A program made the position numbers and the translations under genes. Positions 52,381 to 59,746 of a stretch of 64,000 bases of DNA are shown in pieces (within the stretch, counting starts at the first letter, position 1; each line of letters starts with the position of its first letter). The stretch is taken from positions 147,904 to 211,903 of the forward strand of contig CALWBQ010000025.1 of NCBI GenBank assembly GCA_944376125.1, given 5' to 3'. This stretch comes from an uncultured Lachnospiraceae bacterium. Its GTDB lineage: Bacteria; Bacillota; Clostridia; Lachnospirales; Lachnospiraceae. The notes beneath the pieces are model-generated. The model was given only the letters and a program-made list of their open reading frames with translations. It ran no database searches and had not been told where the DNA came from.

Positions 52381-53796
52381 TTAAATCACTGCAAATCCCG
52401 GCCATAACAGATACAAGATCCAGCCAAAGACGATAACGCTGATCAGGCACATAGGAATGGTTTTCAGGCCCCATCGGATCATTTTATTCATATCAATCCC
52501 GTACCCGGCAACCATTGCCGGACCTGCCCCGGACGAAGGCAGGCAAATAGAGATGTTGCATGCCGCATAGCAGAGCAGCAGGAAAGGAATCGGATTATAT
52601 CCCAGCCCTGACATGGTAGTAATGATAATTGGCCCCACCAGAGCTGCACAGCCTGTAATCGTCATAATGTTGCTGAAGAAACAGCCCATAATAGAGAAAA
52701 CGATAATGGCAGCCAGAGCACTTTGGCCAGCAATGGGTACCAGGAGCTGTGAAATCATTCCTCCCACACCGCTATCCGTGATAATATCTCCTAAAGCCGT
52801 ACCTCCGGCAATCAAAAGGAATACGCCCCATTTGATCTTCGGCATAGTGTATCCCCATTTTAGAACCGGTTCTTTTTCATTTGCCGGCAGCACAAAGCAT
52901 AGGAGGGCCGCCAGCAGGAAGATATAGTTCGCCGTCAGAGTCGGGAACAAATTGGAGAACAGCGGCCTTGCCAGGGACAGCGCAAATGCTCCGATAAACA
53001 GGACTGCACTGAGAATCTCTCCCCGGTTCATGGGCCCCATCTTTTTCAGCTCTGCCTCCAGAGCTTCCCGCGTTCCCGGCAGTTCATCATACTCCATTTT
53101 GTTGGTCAGCAGCAGCAAAAGCATAGGAACCGCAACAAAAATCACTAAAGGTACACATCGAATAATCCAGTCTATATACATAAATTCCTGTCCAGTGTAC
53201 TCCTCGATCAGGTTTACCACCACCAGGTTCATGGCCCCTCCCAGAGGCGTTCCAAACCCTACGTTTGATCCCCAGGCTACCGCTAAAAGGGCACAGGTTG
53301 CGTAATTAGAATTTTTGATCTGGCTGTCATCAATGTTTACAGCCTTAATGGTCGTCAAAACAATTGGAAACAGGGCGGCAGCTACTGCTGCGTTGGCCAC
53401 TACAGAAGATAATACCACTGAGAAAATAAACCACATGGCTACCAGCCGCTTAGGGTTATTTCCCACTTTCATCATAATCGCCAGAGCCAATCTCCGGTCA
53501 AATCCCCATTTTGTCCATGCCAGGGTAATAATATTAGCGCTAAGCAGAAGGACGACTGTCGCGTTAAAATATGTTGCCAGCACACTGGAAGTATTGGCAA
53601 TCCCAAAAAGCTGCGAAATCAGGATTGGAAGCAGAGCCGTCACCGATGGATCCACTGGCTGCATAATCCACCACACCAGCATCCACAGAAGCAGTCCGAT
53701 CGCTCCCCTCATGGTATTGTCCAATCCTCCGATCGGAATCACCATCAAAATCAGAAACAGCAATGGTCCCAACAATACTTTTAGTAATGTTTTCAT
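52381..53796 (-). CDS. DASS/SLC13-family anion transporter
   Basis: 471 residues with about 12 hydrophobic segments. The SNT-type motifs are present in both halves: VVANAAVAAALFPIV and SNVGFGTPLGGAMN in the first, and SNIMTITGCAALVGPI and ICLPSSGAGPAMVAGYG in the second. Family members import di- or tricarboxylates or sulfate with sodium. It follows the sugar-acid dehydratase by 36 bases, suggesting an aldarate-, aldonate- or dicarboxylate-like substrate. Confidence 0.9.
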   Translation of the reverse strand: MKTLLKVLLGPLLFLILMVIPIGGLDNTMRGAIGLLLWMLVWWIMQPVDPSVTALLPILISQLFGIANTSSVLATYFNATVVLLLSANIITLAWTKWGFDRRLALAIMMKVGNNPKRLVAMWFIFSVVLSSVVANAAVAAALFPIVLTTIKAVNIDDSQIKNSNYATCALLAVAWGSNVGFGTPLGGAMNLVVVNLIEEYTGQEFMYIDWIIRCVPLVIFVAVPMLLLLLTNKMEYDELPGTREALEAELKKMGPMNRGEILSAVLFIGAFALSLARPLFSNLFPTLTANYIFLLAALLCFVLPANEKEPVLKWGYTMPKIKWGVFLLIAGGTALGDIITDSGVGGMISQLLVPIAGQSALAAIIVFSIMGCFFSNIMTITGCAALVGPIIITTMSGLGYNPIPFLLLCYAACNISICLPSSGAGPAMVAGYGIDMNKMIRWGLKTIPMCLISVIVFGWILYLLWPGFAVI

Positions 53797-53832
53797 ATCT
53801 GTATTTCCCCTTTCCCCCTAAAAATAACAGAT

Positions 53833-54963
53833 TCAGGCGCCCAGCATATTTAAGCGCACCGGCTTTGCTTTTTCATACGGGTGCTCTTTCAATAGTTTCA
53901 GGTTCAGATTTACCCCAAGTCCAGGGCCTTCAGGAACCGTAAAGCAGCCGTCCTCTACATCCCAATAGCGATCCGAAAACTCTCTCAACCACGGTGCCTC
54001 CGCCGGATGGTATTCCAGATGCATAAAGTTTTTCATCACTGCCGCCATATGGAGACTGGCCGCACAGGTGATAACACTGCACATATTGTGAGGAGAGATC
54101 AGGACATCGTAAGTCTCCAGCACGCCGTTCATCTTCACCATACCAGTTATCCCTCCTACATAGCGGATATCCGGCATGTACACATCCAGACATCCCTGCT
54201 GCAGCAGCGGCAGTACCGCCTCGGCCCCTGTCTGCATCTCTCCCCCTGCAACCAGAACACCGCTCTGCAGCCGGAATTCCCTAAGCAGCTCTGGCTTCTT
54301 CTCTGGAATAGGCGTTTCCAGCCAGAAAGGATGATAAGGCTTTAGTTTATCCGCCACATACAGCGCCGTCTTCAGATCGAAACGCCAGTGGGCATCTGCA
54401 CCAATGGCAATACGGTCGCCTACCGCCTCCCTCATAGCAATAAATCGGTCGCATCCCTCATCAACCAGTCTTTTCTGGTCATCTAAAGGCGTCCTCCATG
54501 AAACTCCGTCAAATGGATGACATTTCAGAGCCTTATTTCCCTCCGCTACCAGCTCCTTTGCAAATTTTCCAAATCCTTCCGGTGTCCGGTCGCGTATCGC
54601 CCGATTAAAAGACGCGTAGACTGGAATCTTTTTTCGGATCGCTCCTCCTAGAAGCTGATAGATCGGCTTCCCAAGAGCCTTTCCTTTTAAGTCCCACATT
54701 GCAATATCGATCCCAGAAGCTGCTGCAGCTGTGATCAATCCTCCGCCGCCGCCGTCCACTGAGAGCTGGTCTTCCAGAACATCCTTTCCGATCAATTTGC
54801 TTCCCATATTGTTTACCGCTGCTACAACCTCGAACTCCAAACCATCTAGAGTTGCGTCCCCAAAGCCAATGAGACCCTCATCAGTCTCTGCAATCACAAA
54901 GACATAGTTAGAATACATGGAGGCGTGGGTCACCTCCGCCCAGATCTTCGTAATCTTCATCAT
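53833..54963 (-). CDS. Enolase-superfamily sugar-acid dehydratase (mandelate racemase/MLE family)
   Basis: 376 residues, full length. Metal ligands follow the 26-residue spacing of the family: D190 (GADAHW), E216 (LETPIP), E242 (GGEMQ). Candidate acid/base residues are K147/H149 (KCHPF) and H292 (SPHNMCS). This fits the galactonate dehydratase-like branch, but the substrate is not certain. Two ATGs overlap the start; I use the first at 54963. It is co-transcribed with the DASS transporter and divergent from an FCD-type GntR gene, making a compact sugar-acid module distinct from the one at 7780. Confidence 0.9.
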   Translation of the reverse strand: MMKITKIWAEVTHASMYSNYVFVIAETDEGLIGFGDATLDGLEFEVVAAVNNMGSKLIGKDVLEDQLSVDGGGGGLITAAAASGIDIAMWDLKGKALGKPIYQLLGGAIRKKIPVYASFNRAIRDRTPEGFGKFAKELVAEGNKALKCHPFDGVSWRTPLDDQKRLVDEGCDRFIAMREAVGDRIAIGADAHWRFDLKTALYVADKLKPYHPFWLETPIPEKKPELLREFRLQSGVLVAGGEMQTGAEAVLPLLQQGCLDVYMPDIRYVGGITGMVKMNGVLETYDVLISPHNMCSVITCAASLHMAAVMKNFMHLEYHPAEAPWLREFSDRYWDVEDGCFTVPEGPGLGVNLNLKLLKEHPYEKAKPVRLNMLGA

Positions 54964-54979
54964 TGTCCCCCTTCCTTTT

Positions 54980-55059
54980 ATAGTTGTGCACTCTCTATAT
55001 TTTTATCCGTTTTAAAATAGTTAACTATATTAAAATAAATATCATATTTTGTTATAGTT
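54980..55059. promoter_or_regulatory. Three ATAGTT repeats at 37-base spacing
   Basis: ATAGTT occurs at 54980, 55017 and 55054, exactly 37 bases apart. The middle copy is part of a perfect palindrome ATAGTTAACTAT (55017-55028) just downstream of the -10 box of the dehydratase promoter. Confidence 0.5.
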
Positions 55060-55064
55060 GTCAA
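55036..55064 (-). promoter_or_regulatory. Promoter of the dehydratase-DASS operon
   Basis: Minus-strand TTGACA (55064-55059), a 17-base spacer and TATTTA (55041-55036) lie 72 bases before the start codon. The palindrome at 55017-55028 lies at the expected transcription start. Confidence 0.7.
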
Positions 55065-55099
55065 TCTAGTTTGGTATTTTTACTGTCTTTTTCTTAAAC

Positions 55100-55128
55100 T
55101 TGCATATTGTTCTGGATTATGTTAAGAT
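55100..55128 (+). promoter_or_regulatory. Promoter of the FCD-type GntR gene
   Basis: TTGCAT (55100-55105), a 17-base spacer and TAAGAT (55123-55128) lie 35 bases before the start codon. Confidence 0.6.
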
Positions 55129-55163
55129 TCCTCTAGTCACTTTTTTACAGGGAGTCGGAGCAG

Positions 55164-55814
55164 ATGAGCGCAGAAAATACAGAAATCCGTCTCCAGATCT
55201 ACAATGATCTGCGGGAACAAATTTTTAAAGGAGAGCTGAAGAGCGGGATGCGGCTGGTAGAAACCAGACTGGCCCAGAAATACCACGTAAATAAAGCTCA
55301 CATCAGATATGTACTGCTGGAGCTGGAAAAGCAGGGATTGGTTCAGCATATCCCTATGAAAGGCTTTACTGTAATCGGGGTTTCCAAGACAGACCTGCTG
55401 GAAGTCGCAAAGATTCGGGAAATGTTAGAAAGCGCTATCTTCGATGATTTTCTGAAAAGGGCCTCTGATGAGGATCTTACTGAGGTGATGCTGTATACCA
55501 AGCGCAAAATCGCATTTCTGCAGGCAGATCTGAAGCAAGAAGCCCACAAAGAAACTTTGGCTACCTTCGATAAAATATACAGCTGCACCGCTTACCAGCG
55601 CATGGCTCACATGCTTTTGGAATACCGCGAATATATCAATATTATGATACAGCTGGCCTTTGATATGCCGGATGATGTAGAAAAAACGATTCAAAATTCC
55701 ACTCTGCTCTACCACGTTTTCGAAAAGAGAGATTACGAGCTCTGCAAAAAGTGGGTTGAGATCCGCTATAAAAATCTGGTCTTCAAGATCAATCATTCCT
55801 CCGCTTTTCAATGA
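55164..55814 (+). CDS. GntR-family regulator, FadR/FCD type
   Basis: 216 residues. The winged helix (5-75) reads IYNDLREQIFKGELKSGMRLVETRLAQKY-type sequence followed by HIRYVLLELEKQGLV. The helical FCD effector domain spans about 85-210 (VAKIREMLESAIFDDFLK). Such regulators bind sugar acids, lactate or other carboxylates. It is divergent from the dehydratase/DASS operon and presumably represses it until the substrate appears. Confidence 0.92.
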   Translation: MSAENTEIRLQIYNDLREQIFKGELKSGMRLVETRLAQKYHVNKAHIRYVLLELEKQGLVQHIPMKGFTVIGVSKTDLLEVAKIREMLESAIFDDFLKRASDEDLTEVMLYTKRKIAFLQADLKQEAHKETLATFDKIYSCTAYQRMAHMLLEYREYINIMIQLAFDMPDDVEKTIQNSTLLYHVFEKRDYELCKKWVEIRYKNLVFKINHSSAFQ

Positions 55815-55914
55815 CGATTTCTTGTATCAATTTGGATGCCTGGGAGGTTTCCGGTCAGGGACTCCATTGGCAATCTGCTGCAGTATGTCATTAGTCTGGA
55901 AAATGTCAGGCAGA

Positions 55915-55940
55915 CAAAAAATCCCGGCTAAAAAGCCGGG
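55915..55940 (-). terminator. Intrinsic terminator downstream of tRNA-Ser
   Basis: In the minus direction CCCGGCTTTTTAGCCGGG is followed by ATTTTTTG. It is the second of two tandem hairpins after the tRNA gene. The interval 55815-55914 holds nothing else I can name. Confidence 0.85.
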
Positions 55941-55951
55941 CCAAACATGGC

Positions 55952-55998
55952 GAAAACCCTTGTAAATAAAGGATTTTCCCGCATTTACAAGGGTTTTC
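55952..55998 (-). other. 16-bp perfect hairpin directly after tRNA-Ser
   Basis: GAAAACCCTTGTAAAT (55952-55967) pairs perfectly with ATTTACAAGGGTTTTC (55983-55998). It starts 7 bases after the tRNA 3' end in the minus direction and may terminate transcription or guide 3' processing. Confidence 0.65.
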
Positions 55999-56005
55999 TA
56001 AAAAA

Positions 56006-56094
56006 CGGAGATGGTGGGATTTGAACCCACGCACCGGGAACACCGATCTGCCGCATTTCGAGTGCGGTCCCTTCAACCACTTGGGTACATCTCC
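56006..56094 (-). tRNA. tRNA-Ser (anticodon CGA)
   Basis: On the minus strand the seven-base acceptor GGAGATG pairs with CATCTCC and is followed by the discriminator G. The anticodon stem CCGCA/TGCGG encloses loop CTCGAAA, giving anticodon CGA (codon UCG). A long variable arm (AGATCGGTGTTCCCGGT region) and T stem GTGGG/CCCAC fit a class II serine tRNA. CCA is not encoded. Confidence 0.96.
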
Positions 56095-56122
56095 TGAAGC
56101 CGGAATAATGCCAGCTTGTCTA

Positions 56123-57013
56123 TTATACACGATAATTCTGATTTTGTGTAGTAGTTTTTTCAGTTTTTCTAATCTCATCCGCCCTGCCCCTGTCTATGGC
56201 CACCCGCTGGATGTGGATTCCCAGAAATCCCACCTCTTGTCTGGGGATCGGGCGTTTCAGTTCTTTTCCCATCCTGCTGCAGATTTCCTGCGCCAGCGCA
56301 TAGGAATCCGGGAAATTCGTTCGCGCATAATCCTCCATATCCAGATTAACGTTCTCACCCTTCCGGATCCGTTCGATCATATAGCGGATATGGCTCATCA
56401 GACGGTTGTAGCCCAGCGAATCCGACGGCAGCCTCGTCTGAAGCCCCTCCTCTATCATCGAAATACTTTCTTTTACCAGACGCGCCGTGTCCATGGACTC
56501 CGACACATTTTCTCCTGATAATCCTGCATGGATGTGAAGGCTGATATATCCAGCCTCATCCTCGGAAAGTCTGACCCCTAGAATCCGCTCAATTACCCTG
56601 CAGCCATCCCTGGCGGCAGCAAATTCTTCCGGGAACAGAGCTCTCATATCCTGGACAAAAGGGTTGGGGAGAAGTTCCCCATCCCTTGTCCGTTTTACTG
56701 CCAGAGCAATATGGTCTGCTAAGGGAAGCAGGATATCCCGTCTCATATTAGGGAATCGTTTCTCCGCCTCATCTATAATCTCTGCGGTTATCTCCAAATA
56801 AATCGGCTCTATGCTGTTTATAATAGCCAAAGCTGGTGTTTTTCGCTTTCCCTCTGCCAATTCATAGCGCTTTGCCTGGGAGAATGATTCTACTCTCTGG
56901 CCGGTCCGTTTTCCAAACCCGACTCCATTTCCTAAAAAAATAACCTCCCTGCCGTTATCCTGATCCAGCGCTAAAATTCCATTATTGTTCAACGCCTTAA
57001 TCACCCTGTACAT
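56123..57013 (-). CDS. BglG/LicT/GlcT-family transcription antiterminator
   Basis: 296 residues. The N-terminal RNA-binding domain (1-58; MYRVIKALNNNGILAL, GREVIFLGNGVGFGKR) is followed by two PRD domains with phosphorylatable His residues (DHIALAVKR, SLHIHAGLSGE; YNRLMSHIRYMIER, FLGIHIQRV). PTS-dependent phosphorylation controls RNA binding. It is encoded just downstream of the EIICBA gene, whose leader carries a matching target (59307-59379), the GlcT-PtsG arrangement. Confidence 0.95.
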   Translation of the reverse strand: MYRVIKALNNNGILALDQDNGREVIFLGNGVGFGKRTGQRVESFSQAKRYELAEGKRKTPALAIINSIEPIYLEITAEIIDEAEKRFPNMRRDILLPLADHIALAVKRTRDGELLPNPFVQDMRALFPEEFAAARDGCRVIERILGVRLSEDEAGYISLHIHAGLSGENVSESMDTARLVKESISMIEEGLQTRLPSDSLGYNRLMSHIRYMIERIRKGENVNLDMEDYARTNFPDSYALAQEICSRMGKELKRPIPRQEVGFLGIHIQRVAIDRGRADEIRKTEKTTTQNQNYRV

Positions 57014-57050
57014 CCCATATCTCTCCTCAGCCCATTTTCCTTGGGAAAAG

Positions 57051-59216
57051 CTATCGGATCAGCCGTCCTACCCGATCCAGCGCTTTTACATTCCCGGCTG
57101 CGTCAACGCAGATCTCCTGTCCCTCCGTCAGCCCAGTGTAAATCACCATGCATGCCTCCGAAGCAGCATTCTCTTTTATATATTGTAAATCAAATTCCAT
57201 CAGTTTGTCACCCTTTTTTATCGTATCTCCGTCTTTTACAAACACTTCAAAACCTTTCCCATCCAATTTCACCGTATCTACACCGATGTGAAGCAGATAC
57301 TCGATTCCATCCGCGGTCTTCAGTCCAATGGCATGCTTTGATGGGAATACAAAGACTACTTGGCCGTCCTCCGGCGCCAGAACCTGACCATTCTCCGGGA
57401 AGACTACAAAACCATCTCCCATCATTTTCCCGGAAAATGCCGGATCAGGAGCCTCGGTGATGGAAGCTGGCCGGCCGTTAAAGGGAGAGTACAGATCCCG
57501 TCCAGATTCCGTTTCTGGGCTCTGAGGTCTGGCTTTCTCCGCCTTTGGCTCCTCCTGTGAGAGCCTGGCCTCCTCCGTCTCCTCCGCCCCTGTGTATTCT
57601 ATATCAGGGGCAGTCTTTAAATACTCCTCAAAATTCGATTTGATCACTGTGACAGACGGACCGTAAATAATCTGAACTCCCTGCCCTTTTTTGATCACTC
57701 CAGAAGCTCCGCTTCTCTTCAGGAGTTTTTCATCGACCAGCTCCGGTTTCTTTACACTGCAGCGCAGCCTGGTAGCACAGCAGTCCACGTCGGTGATGTT
57801 TTTCTTTCCTCCAAGTCCTTTCTCAATCAGTTCATTGACACCGCCGTCCGGATGTCCGGATGCCCCGCTCCGCTTAGCGTTCACATCCGCCTTGGTATAC
57901 AGTTTCGTCTCCTCATCATCGTCTTCCCGGCCTGGGGTCTTTAAGTTAAATTTTTTAATCAAAAATGTAAAAATGCCATAATAGAGGAAGAAATAGATAA
58001 TTCCCACCGGAATAATCCTCATCCAACTGGTTTTCTCATTGCCCTGAAGAATACCGAAGATAAACAGATCCAGAAGGCCGCCGGAGAAGGTCAGCCCTAC
58101 TGCAATATTCAGCATATGGGCAATCATATATGCTGCGCCGGCCAAGATCACCTGCACTACGAACAACATCGGCGCAGCAAATAGGAACGAAAACTCAATC
58201 GGTTCTGTGATTCCTGTCAGCATACAGGTAAGTCCTGCGGAGAGGAGAAGACCGCCGGCAGCTTTTTTCTTTTCTGGCTTCGCGCAGCGATACATAGCCA
58301 GGGCTGCACCCGGCAGACCAAAAATCATGAAAATAAATTCTCCCGAAAAATAACGGGTAGCATCTGCGCTGAAATGGACTACATCTGGGGATGCCAGCTG
58401 TGCAAAGAAAATATTCTGGCCGCCCTGTATCAGCTGTCCGTCTACCATCATGGTTCCGCCCACCGCTGTCTGCCAGAAAGGAAGATAAAATACGTGGTGG
58501 AGGCCAAATGGGATCAGGGCCCGCTTCACAATTCCGAAAATCAGAGTACCCAGATACCCGGTACCCGTCACCAAGCCTCCCAGGGCAAAAATAGCGTTCT
58601 GTACCACCGGCCAGACGAAATACATGGCGATCCCAACAAACACATAGACAACGGTAGAGATAATCGGCACGAACCGGGATCCTCCAAAAAACGAGAGCGC
58701 ATTAGGAAGAACGATCTTGTGGAAACGGTTGTGCAGAGCTGCCACGCCGAGGCCAACAATAATGCCGCCGAATACCCCCATCTGCAGAGTCTTTAATCCA
58801 CAGACAGATGCGATGGTTCCGTCCAAAACGCCGGGGGCAATGCTCCCGTCTGCCAGAACCTGTCCATTAATCTCCAAAACCGCATTGATAGAAACATGCA
58901 TGACGAAAAAGGCAATCATAGCTGACAGAGCTGCCACCTCTTTTTCCGCCTTGGCCATGCCGATGGCAACGCCCACGGCAAAAATCAGAGGAAGATTGTC
59001 AAAAATTACATTTCCTGCCTTACTCATAATGCTCAGCAGGGCATGAAGCATCGTGCCGTCTCCCAGGATTCCCTCCAATCCGTAGGTGGCGATAGTGGTA
59101 GCATTGGTAAAAGAACTCCCTACACCCAGCAGAAGTCCGGCCACCGGCAGGATGGCGATGGGAAGCATGAAGCTGCGCCCCACTCTCTGAAGTACGCCAA
59201 AAACTTTATCTTTCAT
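57051..59216 (-). CDS. PTS enzyme IICBA, glucose/N-acetylglucosamine family
   Basis: About 722 residues from the ATG at 59216, preceded by AAAGGA; the frame to 59264 adds an unsupported leader. The membrane IIC domain (about 1-440; LQRVGRSFMLPIAILPVAGLLL) is followed by IIB (about 450-530; DCCATRLRCSV with the phospho-Cys) and IIA (about 570-722; AIGLKTADGIEYLLHIGVDTV with the phospho-His). It takes up and phosphorylates glucose or GlcNAc. All three modules are intact. Expression is governed by the antiterminator target in its leader. Confidence 0.96.
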   Translation of the reverse strand: MKDKVFGVLQRVGRSFMLPIAILPVAGLLLGVGSSFTNATTIATYGLEGILGDGTMLHALLSIMSKAGNVIFDNLPLIFAVGVAIGMAKAEKEVAALSAMIAFFVMHVSINAVLEINGQVLADGSIAPGVLDGTIASVCGLKTLQMGVFGGIIVGLGVAALHNRFHKIVLPNALSFFGGSRFVPIISTVVYVFVGIAMYFVWPVVQNAIFALGGLVTGTGYLGTLIFGIVKRALIPFGLHHVFYLPFWQTAVGGTMMVDGQLIQGGQNIFFAQLASPDVVHFSADATRYFSGEFIFMIFGLPGAALAMYRCAKPEKKKAAGGLLLSAGLTCMLTGITEPIEFSFLFAAPMLFVVQVILAGAAYMIAHMLNIAVGLTFSGGLLDLFIFGILQGNEKTSWMRIIPVGIIYFFLYYGIFTFLIKKFNLKTPGREDDDEETKLYTKADVNAKRSGASGHPDGGVNELIEKGLGGKKNITDVDCCATRLRCSVKKPELVDEKLLKRSGASGVIKKGQGVQIIYGPSVTVIKSNFEEYLKTAPDIEYTGAEETEEARLSQEEPKAEKARPQSPETESGRDLYSPFNGRPASITEAPDPAFSGKMMGDGFVVFPENGQVLAPEDGQVVFVFPSKHAIGLKTADGIEYLLHIGVDTVKLDGKGFEVFVKDGDTIKKGDKLMEFDLQYIKENAASEACMVIYTGLTEGQEICVDAAGNVKALDRVGRLIR

Positions 59217-59306
59217 ATTCTCTTCCTTTCCCGGATAGAACTGCGGCATTACCGGCCTTTTCACAGCGCAGCAGTGTCCCTGCAGGGGAGGAACTTTTCC
59301 TGCAAA

Positions 59307-59379
59307 TCAAAAAGGCATTAACCACCCTATGAATCTGTTCATCCATAGAGATAGTTAATGCCTGCATTACCAGTAACAC
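59307..59379 (-). promoter_or_regulatory. RAT antiterminator and overlapping terminator in the EIICBA leader
   Basis: In the minus direction GTGTTACTGGTAATGCAGGC (59379 onward) resembles the ribonucleic antiterminator bound by LicT/GlcT proteins. It overlaps a terminator whose outer stem AGGCATTAAC/GTTAATGCCT (59363-59354 and 59322-59313) is followed by TTTTTGA. Binding of the antiterminator protein at 56123-57013 should prevent the terminator from forming. Confidence 0.85.
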
Positions 59380-59405
59380 ACTATTATCCGACTCTTGATA
59401 TACCT

Positions 59406-59434
59406 ACTATACCGTCCGGTTCTGGTTTTGTCAA
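59406..59434 (-). promoter_or_regulatory. Promoter of the EIICBA gene
   Basis: Minus-strand TTGACA (59434-59429), a 17-base spacer and TATAGT (59411-59406). It is 26 bases upstream of the RAT element. Confidence 0.85.
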
Positions 59435-59460
59435 GGGGGAATATCGCATTTTCCAATCCA

Positions 59461-59691
59461 TTACCCCAGATATTTTTCTACCAGCTCCTGCAGCACCTCC
59501 GCTGTTATATTTTTGCTTTTGATTAGCTCCGCCACCTGACCGATCTCCAGCTCCTCCAGCTCCTTTTCCAGCTGGATCCGCTCAGATTTCAGTTTCTTGA
59601 CAGCTGCCGAGGCTTTCTCCAGGTCCCCATTGATCTTTTCCAATTTGTCTTTCAAGATCTCTTTCTGCGTCCTTCTGACTCGCTCTCCCAT
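59461..59691 (-). CDS. Small coiled-coil protein, DUF4315-like
   Basis: 76 residues. A basic N-terminus (MGERVRRTQKEILKDK) leads into a helix with heptads (KINGDLEKASAAVKKLKSE) and a C-terminal helix KNITAEVLQELVEKYL. This is the shape of DUF4315-type proteins, frequent in Clostridia and on their conjugative elements. There is no signal peptide. Its start is 57 bases from the next gene. Function unknown. Confidence 0.75.
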   Translation of the reverse strand: MGERVRRTQKEILKDKLEKINGDLEKASAAVKKLKSERIQLEKELEELEIGQVAELIKSKNITAEVLQELVEKYLG

Positions 59692-59746
59692 TTTCCTTCG
59701 CCACCTCTATTTCCGTTCTCAGGCTTTTCCTGCCTCTATGGTAATT

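Noticed and set aside
56006..56094. tRNA-Ser as the attachment site of an integrated element
   Set aside because: No integrase gene and no duplicated tRNA end are visible nearby.
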